Below the pieces are notes generated by a model, which was given only the letters and a program-made list of their open reading frames with translations, ran no database searches and was not told the DNA's origin. A stretch of 64,000 bases of DNA. Origin: Gemmatimonadetes bacterium 13_1_40CM_69_22. Its GTDB lineage: Bacteria > Gemmatimonadota > Gemmatimonadetes > Gemmatimonadales > GWC2-71-9. Shown one piece after another: positions 17,064-24,221 of this stretch. Each line of letters opens with the position of its first letter. Position 1 is the stretch's first letter. Position numbers and translations under genes: made by a program. The stretch spans positions 1-64,000 of the forward strand of contig MNEL01000020.1 in NCBI GenBank assembly GCA_001917665.1. Reading direction: 5' to 3'.

Positions 17064-17566
17064 GGCTGCATCGCGCACGGCGGCGTGTCCGCTCCGATGC
17101 GCACCGACTCGAACGACGCATCGAGCGTGACGCGAGCCGTCCCCGCGACCTCGCCACCAGAGCCCCGCGCGTTCGCCGCGAGCGCATCGCCCGCCCGGGT
17201 CACCGACACCGTCCCGCTGTCGAGCGTGACACCGTGCGCCACGTCGCCCACCATGAAACGCGCCGCTACGACCGCACCGCGCCCCGTCGTGCTGTCGGCG
17301 CGCGCCAGCAGGGGGAACTCACCGCTCGCGATTGAGTCGCTCGAGCGTACGTAGATGAGCACGCCGTTGCCGCGCTCCGTGCCTTGCAGCAGCAGGCCGC
17401 CCCGGCCGGCACGCCCGCAGCGATCCGCGGTAGCCGGTGTGGCGAAGCGCAGCGTGTCGCGCGGCGGCCGGGTGATGCGGGCGCGCAGCCGGGCCGCCGG
17501 CGGCCCGCGGCTCCCGCACGCCACTGCGGTGCCGAGCGCGAGCAACGCGAGCGCGCGTGTGTTCAG
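17060..17566 (-). CDS. Putative lipoprotein with CTG start
   Basis: About 168 residues, family unknown. The reading frame has no ATG, GTG or TTG near the proper N-terminus. The CTG at 17566, overlapping the thioesterase stop as CTGA, yields a good lipoprotein signal: NTRALALLALGTAVAC, with Cys about residue 17. An ATG at 17704 would prepend some 46 residues antisense in character to the thioesterase and put the signal mid-protein. The mature part is beta-rich (TLDSGTVSVTRAGDALAANA). It is the middle gene of a coupled trio (thioesterase, this, Gfo/Idh) with 4-nt overlaps on both sides. Confidence 0.65.
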   Translation of the reverse strand: MNTRALALLALGTAVACGSRGPPAARLRARITRPPRDTLRFATPATADRCGRAGRGGLLLQGTERGNGVLIYVRSSDSIASGEFPLLARADSTTGRGAVVAARFMVGDVAHGVTLDSGTVSVTRAGDALAANARGSGGEVAGTARVTLDASFESVRIGADTPPCAMQP

Positions 17567-18030
17567 GGGGACGGAGGGGGAGCGCCGAGCTGCGCGCGCG
17601 CCGCTTCCAACGGCAGCGTGTGGGGCGCGAGCGCCGCGACCAGCCCAGCCGGGAGCGGCTGGGGCTTCAAGTGTTTCCGATCCACGCAAACGAGGACCAT
17701 CCACCCCGCCGCGGTGAGAGACTGGCCGGTGCCGCGGAACACGTCGAAGTTCAGAGTCATCGACGTCGTGCCGATCCGCCCGACATAGGTGGCGACGCGC
17801 AGCCGGTCGTCGAGGCGCGCCGGCGAGTAGAACTCGCTGTGCACGGCCTTGCGGGGAAGGAAGATGTCGTAGCGATCGAAGACCCGGGCGTAGGCGAGGC
17901 CGCAGGCGCGGAACAGCTCGGTTTCCGCGATCTCGAAGAAGCGAACGTAGGAGCCGTAGAAGATGATGCCCGCAAAATCCACGTCGGACCAGCGGACATA
18001 GTCTTCGACGACGTACGGCGTGGCGGGCAT
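17563..18030 (-). CDS. Acyl-CoA thioesterase (YbgC/4HBT hotdog family)
   Basis: 155-residue hotdog-fold thioesterase hydrolysing acyl-CoA or acyl-ACP. The N-terminal VRWSDVDFAGIIFYGSYVRFFE matches the YbgC/4-hydroxybenzoyl-CoA thioesterase signature with catalytic Asp (about residue 17). The middle holds HSEFYSPARLDDRLRVATYVGRIGTTSMTLNFDVF, the dimer strand region. The ATG at 18030 gives the usual start about 13 residues before the Asp. It leads the operon with the CTG-start lipoprotein and the Gfo/Idh gene. Substrate not predictable. Confidence 0.88.
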   Translation of the reverse strand: MPATPYVVEDYVRWSDVDFAGIIFYGSYVRFFEIAETELFRACGLAYARVFDRYDIFLPRKAVHSEFYSPARLDDRLRVATYVGRIGTTSMTLNFDVFRGTGQSLTAAGWMVLVCVDRKHLKPQPLPAGLVAALAPHTLPLEAARAQLGAPPPSP

Positions 18031-18109
18031 GGTTTCCCGGGCGTGGCCTGAGCGGGAAGCTAGACGGCGGGAAACTACGACGCCAGCAGCCTGGCGCGCC
18101 CCTGCGCCG

Positions 18110-18637
18110 CTACACCCGCGCCGGGGGTCCGTGGCTGCCGCGCGCGTCGGGCCGGAGGCCGTAGGCGCGCAGCCTCCGCCATAGCGTAGTGCGGCTGATC
18201 CCGAGCCGGCGCGCCGTTTCGGCCAACTTGCCGTGCGTCTGCTCCAGCGTGTCCAGGATCGCCTGCCGCTCGCGCTCCGCGAGCGTCTTCGCGTGAGCGC
18301 CGTCGGCCAGGAAGATCGCCTCACCGAGCTCCGCCGAGCCCTGCTTCAGCGAGCGCGCTCGACCGCCCAGCGCGACCAGCCGCTCTCGCAAAGCGCCGCC
18401 GCGCAGAAACGTGGCGTCGCCCAGGCTGTCCACGACTTTCCGGGCACGCTGGTTGGCGTAGATCATTCGGCCGTAGGCGTCGAACACCACGACGCCCTCC
18501 CCAAAAGACTCCAGGACCGCTTGGCCGAGCGGCGCGAAGGAGAGCGGAGGCGGGACGCTGGTAGCCTTGTCTCGTTGAGCCATACGTAATTGCATACTCG
18601 GATGCGGGGTCAGAGTTTCAGGCAGCATCGCCGTCAT
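18110..18637 (-). CDS. PAS-domain/Fis-type helix-turn-helix regulator
   Basis: Transcription factor of up to 175 residues. The central part (about 35-75) is PAS-like: VLESFGEGVVVFDAYGRMIYANQRA. The C-terminus is a Fis-type HTH_8: RQAILDTLEQTHGKLAETARRLGISRTTLWRRLRAYGL. The AAA+ sigma-54-interaction domain usually found between such modules is absent, so it cannot act as a classical enhancer-binding activator. The start is uncertain: ATG at 18637, or internal ATGs within the first 19 residues. It stands alone between the thioesterase operon and the helicase gene. Confidence 0.82.
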   Translation of the reverse strand: MTAMLPETLTPHPSMQLRMAQRDKATSVPPPLSFAPLGQAVLESFGEGVVVFDAYGRMIYANQRARKVVDSLGDATFLRGGALRERLVALGGRARSLKQGSAELGEAIFLADGAHAKTLAERERQAILDTLEQTHGKLAETARRLGISRTTLWRRLRAYGLRPDARGSHGPPARV

Positions 18638-18684
18638 AGAGAGGACCCCCCGATCCGCCCGAGGTCACACCTCGGCCTGGCCCG

Positions 18685-21237
18685 CTAGCGGCGGCGGCGG
18701 CGCCCGCCGCGAACCAGGCGGACGCGCTCCTCGCGCGAGAGCCCGCTGAGCTGCCGGTGCAGCTCCTCCACCGTCGCAGCGCGCACTGCCTCCCGCTTAC
18801 CGCGCAGCACTATGAAACGCACCGGGCGGTCCAGCGGCGGGAGGTCGCGGGGCTGGAGCCGGCGCGCCTGCCCCTCCTTGAGCCGCAGGCGGATCACGCC
18901 CACGCCCTGCTCCACCTCGTAGTCCACGGGGACGCGGTCGCCGTAGAGGTGGATCGAAGACGGCAGCGCTTCGAGCTGGTGGCGCAGGCCCTCGGGGACC
19001 GCCGCATCGACGTCGAGGGCGATGCGCGTATTGATGAACTCGTCCCACGAGCTCACGCCCTCGAGCTGAGCGGCGAGCCGGGCAGTCAGTCGCTCGCTCG
19101 CCGCCTCCGCGACCCGTCCGCCGGAGCGGCGCCAATAGAAGCCGAAGCGCTCGAGCGCCTTGCGGATCCGCCCCTGGTCGGGATGGGGCGTTGCCCCCGC
19201 CAGCAGGGCCTGGACCAGCGCTGCCCGCGCGGCGGCGGCGAGCTCGGGCGGGAACGGGCTGCGCAGGGGCTCGACGTCGCGCTCGAGCACGAAGCCGAAG
19301 TACTCGACAGTGCGCACCACCATCAGCCCCTCTCGTCGACGGTGCCGCTCGAACACCACGGTCGGCGCCCCGCGTCGCGCGTAGCGACGCAACGCGCGCT
19401 CGGGAAGCTGGGTCCCTTCGATGCTCGCCCGCGGCACGCCGAACCGGTCCGCGAAGTAGCGCAGCGTCCCCGCGACCGCCCCCCAGCTGCCGCACACAGA
19501 GCCGCGGCTCACCCGCGCCTCGTGCCCATCCGCCGTCTCCTCCTCGATCACCAGGTCGAACGGCATGATCTTCGCGACCAGATCGGCGAACGCCGCGAGC
19601 GTCTTCTCGCCGGCGTAGGACAGCTTGTCCGGCAGCGCGAGCTCGATCTGGCGGTACACCGACGCCGTGCCGAGGGCGACGTCCTCGATCGCCTTGACGA
19701 GCACGCCGCGGCCCTCCGCCCAGTCATCGATGCTCTCGTGGAAGACGTGGCGCGGGAGGCCGTACACCTCCCCCAAGGAGCCGTGCTTGTTGACCGCCTC
19801 GGCGTAGACGTTGTACGCCGTGAGGTGATCGCTGCCCGGCACGATCAGTCCCTTCAGCTCCCGCTCCTCACGCGTCATGCGGTGGAGCGATTCGATGTTG
19901 GCGGCGACGGCGACCACCGGGATCAACTCGCCCTCCGCGTGATAGAGCAGCTCGCCCCACGGCCGCTCGACCGGCATCGCCTCGACCTCGCGTCCGTAGC
20001 GCGTGAGCCGGCCCTGCTCGATGAGACCCCGGTCCGTCAGGAGCTGGAGCGCATCGCGATACGCCTTGCGATCGAGCGGGACGGGCAGGTCGAGGTCCCG
20101 CGCGTCGACGCCCAGCGCAGCGCAGGTGATCGCGACGCGCTCTGCGTCGCCCGCGAGCTGAAACTCCGGCGGCGTCGGCACGAGCCGCTCGAAATCGAGA
20201 TCGCGGTCGCTGAGGATGTAGACCTCGCCCCCTTCGACCCGCCCGTGCACCCGCCCCGCCATCTGGAGGATCTCGTTCGCCCCGAGATACAGCCGGGTGA
20301 GCACGTTGCGGCCCCGCTCCACCACGTTGGTGTAGCGCGCGTCGTAGATCACCACCGTGTCGAGCCCGCGGATGTTGAGCGCGGACTGGCCCGCTGCCGT
20401 CATGGCGAGCAGGAACGGGCGCCGCACCTCCCCATCGAGGAACGGCCGGATGACCCGGATCGGCTCGCCCCCGTGGTAGAACGCCGTGGGCAGCGTTTGC
20501 CAGCGTGCACCCAGCTCCCGCGCGATTTGCTCGACTTCGGCTCGGGTCGGCACGAACACGGCTACCCCGCGGCGCTGCCGCATCACCTGCCTGACGAAGC
20601 GCTCGTTCAGGAACTCGAGCGGCTGCTGGGGGAGGACGCGCACCTGGGCCGCCTTCGCCGGGTCGAACGCCCGGGTCTCGAGCACCTCCACCGCGCCGAG
20701 GTAGCGGGCGTAGAAGGCCGGATCCACGGTCGCCGACAGCCAGATGAAGCGGCAGCGCGCCCGCTTGCCGAGCGCGAGGCAGAGCTCGAGCTCCGCCGAC
20801 GTCTGGTGGATCTCGTCCACGACGAGCGTGTCGCGGTCGGTGATCAGGCCGTCCTCGAACCAGCGGCGCGCGATCCCCGTCGTGACGATCACCACGTTCC
20901 AGGTGGGAGTTTCGGGCGTTGCTTCGCGCTCCCGGTTCACGACGCCCACCTTGAGGTGCGCCCGCAAGATGGTTTCGGCGATCGACCGGATGGCGAGCGT
21001 TTTCCCCGTGCCGGTGCCCGCCACGATCCCGAACCCGCGCCCCGAGGCGGCGAGGCGAAGGATGTCGTCACCGTGCTCTCGCTCGAGCAGCGTGTCGATG
21101 CTCAGGCCGAGCGCGAGCTCGATCGTTTCGCACGCCGCACGGGTCGGGGCGATGACCACGACCCGCCCGGTGGAGGGCTCGGCGGCGAGGAAGGCCTGCG
21201 GATCGGGAGGAAGAAAGTGGTCGCGCGAGATTCGCAC
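18685..21237 (-). CDS. DEAH-type ATP-dependent helicase (HrpA/HrpB-like)
   Basis: 850-residue superfamily-2 helicase. Walker A AGTGTGKT (residues 73-80), Walker B DEIH (141-144), IWLSATVDP, a RecA2 domain with VAVFVPTRAEVEQIA, and ILQMAGRVHGRVEGG as motif VI. A helicase-associated region resembling HA2 follows (about 380-470), and the C-terminus is long and basic, ending GGRRRRR. The architecture is closest to HrpB/HrpA, but the canonical C-terminal HrpB domain is not evident. GTG start with TATATT ending 6 nt upstream, consistent with a leaderless transcript. Substrate (RNA or DNA) unknown. Confidence 0.85.
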   Translation of the reverse strand: MRISRDHFLPPDPQAFLAAEPSTGRVVVIAPTRAACETIELALGLSIDTLLEREHGDDILRLAASGRGFGIVAGTGTGKTLAIRSIAETILRAHLKVGVVNREREATPETPTWNVVIVTTGIARRWFEDGLITDRDTLVVDEIHQTSAELELCLALGKRARCRFIWLSATVDPAFYARYLGAVEVLETRAFDPAKAAQVRVLPQQPLEFLNERFVRQVMRQRRGVAVFVPTRAEVEQIARELGARWQTLPTAFYHGGEPIRVIRPFLDGEVRRPFLLAMTAAGQSALNIRGLDTVVIYDARYTNVVERGRNVLTRLYLGANEILQMAGRVHGRVEGGEVYILSDRDLDFERLVPTPPEFQLAGDAERVAITCAALGVDARDLDLPVPLDRKAYRDALQLLTDRGLIEQGRLTRYGREVEAMPVERPWGELLYHAEGELIPVVAVAANIESLHRMTREERELKGLIVPGSDHLTAYNVYAEAVNKHGSLGEVYGLPRHVFHESIDDWAEGRGVLVKAIEDVALGTASVYRQIELALPDKLSYAGEKTLAAFADLVAKIMPFDLVIEEETADGHEARVSRGSVCGSWGAVAGTLRYFADRFGVPRASIEGTQLPERALRRYARRGAPTVVFERHRRREGLMVVRTVEYFGFVLERDVEPLRSPFPPELAAAARAALVQALLAGATPHPDQGRIRKALERFGFYWRRSGGRVAEAASERLTARLAAQLEGVSSWDEFINTRIALDVDAAVPEGLRHQLEALPSSIHLYGDRVPVDYEVEQGVGVIRLRLKEGQARRLQPRDLPPLDRPVRFIVLRGKREAVRAATVEELHRQLSGLSREERVRLVRGGRRRRR

Positions 21238-21243
21238 GCCCGC

Positions 21244-21249
21244 AATATA
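21244..21249 (-). promoter_or_regulatory. -10-like hexamer TATATT just upstream of the helicase gene
   Basis: TATATT on the minus strand, separated from the GTG at 21237 by 6 nt. Transcription from it would begin at or next to the start codon. It lies in the 71-bp divergent region shared with the DUF2167 gene. Confidence 0.5.
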
Positions 21250-21308
21250 GATTAGGCGCGGCGCCCGCTCACGAACCCCAACCCCCTCGACCGAGGAGGA
21301 GGCGGGAA

Positions 21309-22196
21309 ATGTCGGCTCGCTGGCTCGCTTGCCTCGTGCTGCTCCCCTTGGGCGCAGCCTCCGCGCAGAAACTGGAGAAAAAACCGCTCACGCCCGAGCA
21401 GTTAGAAGCCCAGCTCCACTACCAGACCGGCCGCGTGTCCATCCGCAATGGCCTCGCGACGCTCGTGCTGCCGGCCGAATTCCGCTACCTCGACTCCCGT
21501 CAGGCCGCCACGGTGCTCCAGGCGTGGGGGAATCCGCCCGGCAGCCGCACGCTCGGCTTGCTCCTCCCGTCGGGCCTCAGCGTGTTCGCCCGCGAGGCCT
21601 GGGCCGTCGTGATCACCTACGACGAAGACGGCTACGTCAAGGACGACGAAGCGGCGCAGATCGACTCCGACGACCTCCTGAAGAAGATGCAGCAGGGGAT
21701 CCGCGATGGAAACGACGAGCGCAAGCGCGCCGGCTACCCCACGGTCGAGCTCGTCGGATGGGCCGAGCCGCCGCACTACGACAGCGCCAGCCACAAGCTG
21801 TACTGGGCGAAGGACCTGCGGTTCGGCGGCGACAGCGGGCGTACGCTCAACTACAACATCCGGGTGTTCGGGCGGCGCGGCGTCCTGGTACTCAACGCGG
21901 TCGCCGCGATGGACCAGCTCGAGTCGATCAAGCGCGCGATGAGCCAAGTGATGGGTTTCGTCGAGTTCAACGAGGGGCACCGCTACGCCGACTTCGTCCC
22001 GGGTACCGACAAGGTCGCCGAATACGGCATTGCCGCGCTGATCGCCGGGGGCGTCGCCGCGAAGGCAGGGCTCTTCAAGGTGCTGCTCGCCGCCTTGATT
22101 GGGCTGAAGAAGGTCCTCGTCGTAGCGCTGGCCGCGGCAGCCGGGTTCTTTCGCAAGCTGTTCCGCCGCAAGCCGGCAGACGCGGCCGCGAAGTAG
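21309..22196 (+). CDS. DUF2167 membrane protein
   Basis: 295 residues. A Sec signal (MSARWLACLVLLPLGAASAQ) leads an exported region with the DUF2167 hallmarks: LPAEFRYLDSRQAATVLQAWGNPP, AWAVVITYDEDGYVKDDEA, ID(S)DDLLKKMQQG and WAEPPHYDSASHKLYWAKDLRF. Two hydrophobic segments follow near the C-terminus (about 240-280), then a basic tail (FFRKLFRRKP). It is probably an inner-membrane protein with a periplasmic domain. Biochemical role unknown. Ribosome site GAGGAGG before the ATG. Followed by a strong terminator. Confidence 0.9.
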   Translation: MSARWLACLVLLPLGAASAQKLEKKPLTPEQLEAQLHYQTGRVSIRNGLATLVLPAEFRYLDSRQAATVLQAWGNPPGSRTLGLLLPSGLSVFAREAWAVVITYDEDGYVKDDEAAQIDSDDLLKKMQQGIRDGNDERKRAGYPTVELVGWAEPPHYDSASHKLYWAKDLRFGGDSGRTLNYNIRVFGRRGVLVLNAVAAMDQLESIKRAMSQVMGFVEFNEGHRYADFVPGTDKVAEYGIAALIAGGVAAKAGLFKVLLAALIGLKKVLVVALAAAAGFFRKLFRRKPADAAAK

Positions 22197-22204
22197 GAAA
22201 AAGA

Positions 22205-22237
22205 AAGCGGGAGGCGTGCGTGCAACGCCTCCCGCTT
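22205..22237. terminator. Bidirectional intrinsic terminator
   Basis: A perfect 13-bp stem (22205-22217 with 22225-22237; core GCGGGAGGCGT) and a 7-nt loop. On the minus strand it is followed by CTTTTTC, a proper U-tract for the gene at 22341-22643. It also lies 8 nt after the DUF2167 stop between two convergent genes. Confidence 0.85.
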
Positions 22238-22340
22238 GACCACCGTACCGTGCGCTCCTGCCTAGGGCATCAGGAGCCGCACCGGCGACCTCCGCACGCG
22301 CTCGCTCCGAATGGTACGGCGCGCGATTAACCCGCGGCGC

Positions 22341-22643
22341 TCACTCGTCGTCATCGTAGCCGTACTGGTGATGGCGGTGATGATGCCGGTAGATTCTCGC
22401 CCGAGTCACGAATACCCGATCGACGAACAGGGGGCGAACCGGATAGGGCCGGGGGACGACAACGACCACCGGCGGCCGATAGAAGTACGGGCGGTAGACA
22501 TACGGCCGCTCCACCACGACGATGCCAGACACGTAGGGCCGCGGCACACCGAACCCGACCGCGACGCTGACCCGCGTCTGCGCCGCGGCGGGAGCCGCAG
22601 CGAGTGCGAGTACCAGTCCGAATGCCAAAGCTGTGCGTTTCAT
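22341..22643 (-). CDS. Small secreted low-complexity protein
   Basis: 100 residues. A signal peptide (KRTALAFGLVLALAAAPAAAQ) precedes a proline/tyrosine/valine-rich mature part (PYVYRPYFYRPPVVVVVPRPYP) and a tail with RHHHRHHQYGY and a DDDE end. The His and Asp clusters could bind metal, and the Pro-Tyr repeats suggest an extended envelope protein. No family recognised. A strong ribosome site, GGAGGTG, before the ATG supports it being real. Transcription would end at the hairpin at 22205-22237. Confidence 0.75.
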   Translation of the reverse strand: MKRTALAFGLVLALAAAPAAAQTRVSVAVGFGVPRPYVSGIVVVERPYVYRPYFYRPPVVVVVPRPYPVRPLFVDRVFVTRARIYRHHHRHHQYGYDDDE

Positions 22644-22804
22644 AGGTCACCTCCGCGACACCGGCTCGTCGGAAGGGTCATGCCACAGGCGGAGGCCGTC
22701 GGATAACCTGCGCATCTGAGCCCACTTAGGGACGTTGGGCATGGGGCGTCGTGGCGCGCGGAGTTGTCACCCCCAGCGGTCACCGTGTAGCGGGGTCGGG
22801 TCCC

Positions 22805-23872
22805 TCAATCTCCCAGGCTGATCCCCAGGTCGCGCGCCGTCGCGATGGTATCGGAGTCGAGCGGGACGAGCTTCGGCATGGCGAGCGCCTCCGCAATGGG
22901 GATAGGGGCGATGGCGGGGGGTCGCAGCGCGACCATCGTCCCGAACTTCCCTTCTGCGATCACGCGTACGGCCGCCGCACCGAACCGCAGGCCCAGCAGG
23001 CGGTCGAACGTCGTGGGGCTGCCGCCACGCTGGAGGTGCCCCAGTACGATCGTGCGCGTCTCCTTGCCCGTCATTTCCTGGATCGAGTTGGCGACCTTGT
23101 CGCCGATTCCGCCGAGGCGCTCGTGCTCGGGATCGATCAGCGACACGGTGCCGCCCTTCGGTGCCGCTCCCTCCGCGACCACCACGATGCTGAAGTGCCG
23201 GCCCTCGGTTTCGCGCCGCTGGATTTTGTCGCACACCTTCCTGATATCGAAAGGGATCTCGGGGATCAGGATCACGTCGGCAGACCCGGAGATCCCGGAG
23301 TGCAGGGCGATCCACCCGGCGTGGCGCCCCATCACCTCCACCACCATGACGCGCTCGTGACTCTCGGCCGTGGAGTGGAGCTTGTCGATGGCGTCGGTGG
23401 CGGTCTGGACCGCGGTATCGAAGCCGAACGTGGAGACGGTGCCACCGACGTCGTTGTCGATCGTCTTCGGCACGCCGACCACCGGGATCCCTTTCTCGAA
23501 CAGCCGGTGCGCGATGCGCAGCGAGCCATCACCGCCGATTGCGATGAGGGCGTCGATCCCTTTGGTCCGGAAAGCGGCGATGAGCTCGTCGGTGCGGTCC
23601 CGCTCGACCCAACGGCCGTCGGGGAGCTGCTCGCGCCACCGGAACGGATCGCCGCGGTTGGTGGACCCGAGGATGGTGCCACCGAGGTGTGTGATGCCGC
23701 GGACCGCGTTGGCATCGAGCGTCACGACGCGGTCCTCGTCCAGCAGCCCGTCATAGCCGCGCCGGATACCGACGCACGCCCAGCCGCGGTGGACCGCAGC
23801 GAGCACGGCCCCGCGGATCACGGCGTTCAGCCCCGGGGCGTCGCCGCCGCCGGTGGAGATCGCGATTCTCAA
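22805..23872 (-). CDS. pfkA: 6-phosphofructokinase
   Basis: Phosphorylates fructose-6-phosphate (glycolysis). 355 residues with nucleotide loop ISTGGGDAPGLNAVI, GYDGL, IGGDGSLRIA and PKTIDND with the catalytic base Asp, then MVVEVMGRHAGWIAL and LGHLQRGGSPTTFDR. The residue matching E. coli Gly104 is Gly, which favours ATP as donor; that matching Gly124 is Lys (PKTIDND), otherwise common in pyrophosphate enzymes. Such Gly/Lys combinations are known in ATP-using actinobacterial enzymes. TTG start at 23872 overlaps the SelW-like stop as TTGA, so the two genes form an operon. Confidence 0.93.
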   Translation of the reverse strand: MRIAISTGGGDAPGLNAVIRGAVLAAVHRGWACVGIRRGYDGLLDEDRVVTLDANAVRGITHLGGTILGSTNRGDPFRWREQLPDGRWVERDRTDELIAAFRTKGIDALIAIGGDGSLRIAHRLFEKGIPVVGVPKTIDNDVGGTVSTFGFDTAVQTATDAIDKLHSTAESHERVMVVEVMGRHAGWIALHSGISGSADVILIPEIPFDIRKVCDKIQRRETEGRHFSIVVVAEGAAPKGGTVSLIDPEHERLGGIGDKVANSIQEMTGKETRTIVLGHLQRGGSPTTFDRLLGLRFGAAAVRVIAEGKFGTMVALRPPAIAPIPIAEALAMPKLVPLDSDTIATARDLGISLGD

Positions 23873-24108
23873 CGCGCCGGCGGCGCCGTCTGCTGAATCA
23901 GGCGCAGCACTTCCCCGGGCTCAGCGTGCCGCCCGAGGGCCTTTTTGGAGAACAGGCGACGCCCGTCGATCTCGACTTCGAACACACCGCCGGAGGACTG
24001 GATCAGCTTGACGTCCGCGTGCGGGTAGGCCTTGCGGATCTCGGCCGCCAGACCGGCGGCCCGAGGCTCGTAGTTTCAGACGACACAGTACTCGATGGTG
24101 ACGCGCAT
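23869..24108 (-). CDS. Rdx/SelW-family thioredoxin-like selenoprotein (in-frame TGA read as Sec)
   Basis: 79 residues if the TGA at 24076-24078 (codon 11) is selenocysteine. Before it: MRVTIEYCVV; after it: NYEPRAAGLAAEIRKAYPHA, then a beta strand VEIDGRRLFSKKALGRHAEPGEV and LRLIQQT. This is the Rdx family (SelW/SelT/SelH) layout, with a CxxU redox motif where most homologues have CxxC and the family's NYxPRA signature intact. The reading frame stays open and conserved in character on both sides of the TGA. A hairpin of bacterial SECIS type follows it. The stop overlaps pfkA (TTGA). ORF finders split or miss it. A pseudogene or sequencing error is the alternative. Confidence 0.8.
24040..24065 (-). 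promoter_or_regulatory. Candidate bacterial SECIS element
   Basis: On the minus strand, CTCGGGCCGCC (24065-24055) pairs with GGCGGCCGAG (24049-24040): 10 bp with one bulged G, closing the loop GGUCU (24054-24050). The loop begins 21 nt after the TGA and has G at its first positions, as in known bacterial SECIS elements; the E. coli fdhF element also shows GGUC at its tip. It overlaps coding sequence, as bacterial SECIS elements do. Confidence 0.7.
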
Positions 24109-24221
24109 ACGGGGTGTGGGAGAGCCGGCTCGGTTCCGTGTAAGGATAGTCGCGCTTGACACGCCACGCCACAGTCCCGAGTTTGCGCGGCATCCACCCC
24201 CGAGGATTCAGACCGACCGGC

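Noticed and set aside
18757-21255. 832-residue open frame on the plus strand opposite the DEAH helicase
   Set aside because: High GC keeps antisense frames open. Its composition (His/Arg/Asp-rich, no motifs) is a shadow of the helicase codons.
24076-24078. The TGA in the SelW-like gene as a simple nonsense mutation
   Set aside because: It falls exactly at the redox Cys/Sec position, the frame downstream is intact to a coupled stop, and a SECIS-type hairpin follows. Pseudogenisation is less likely but not excluded.
24156-24161. Consensus TTGACA -35 before the chemoreceptor gene
   Set aside because: No acceptable -10 hexamer at 16-18 nt; not enough to call a promoter.
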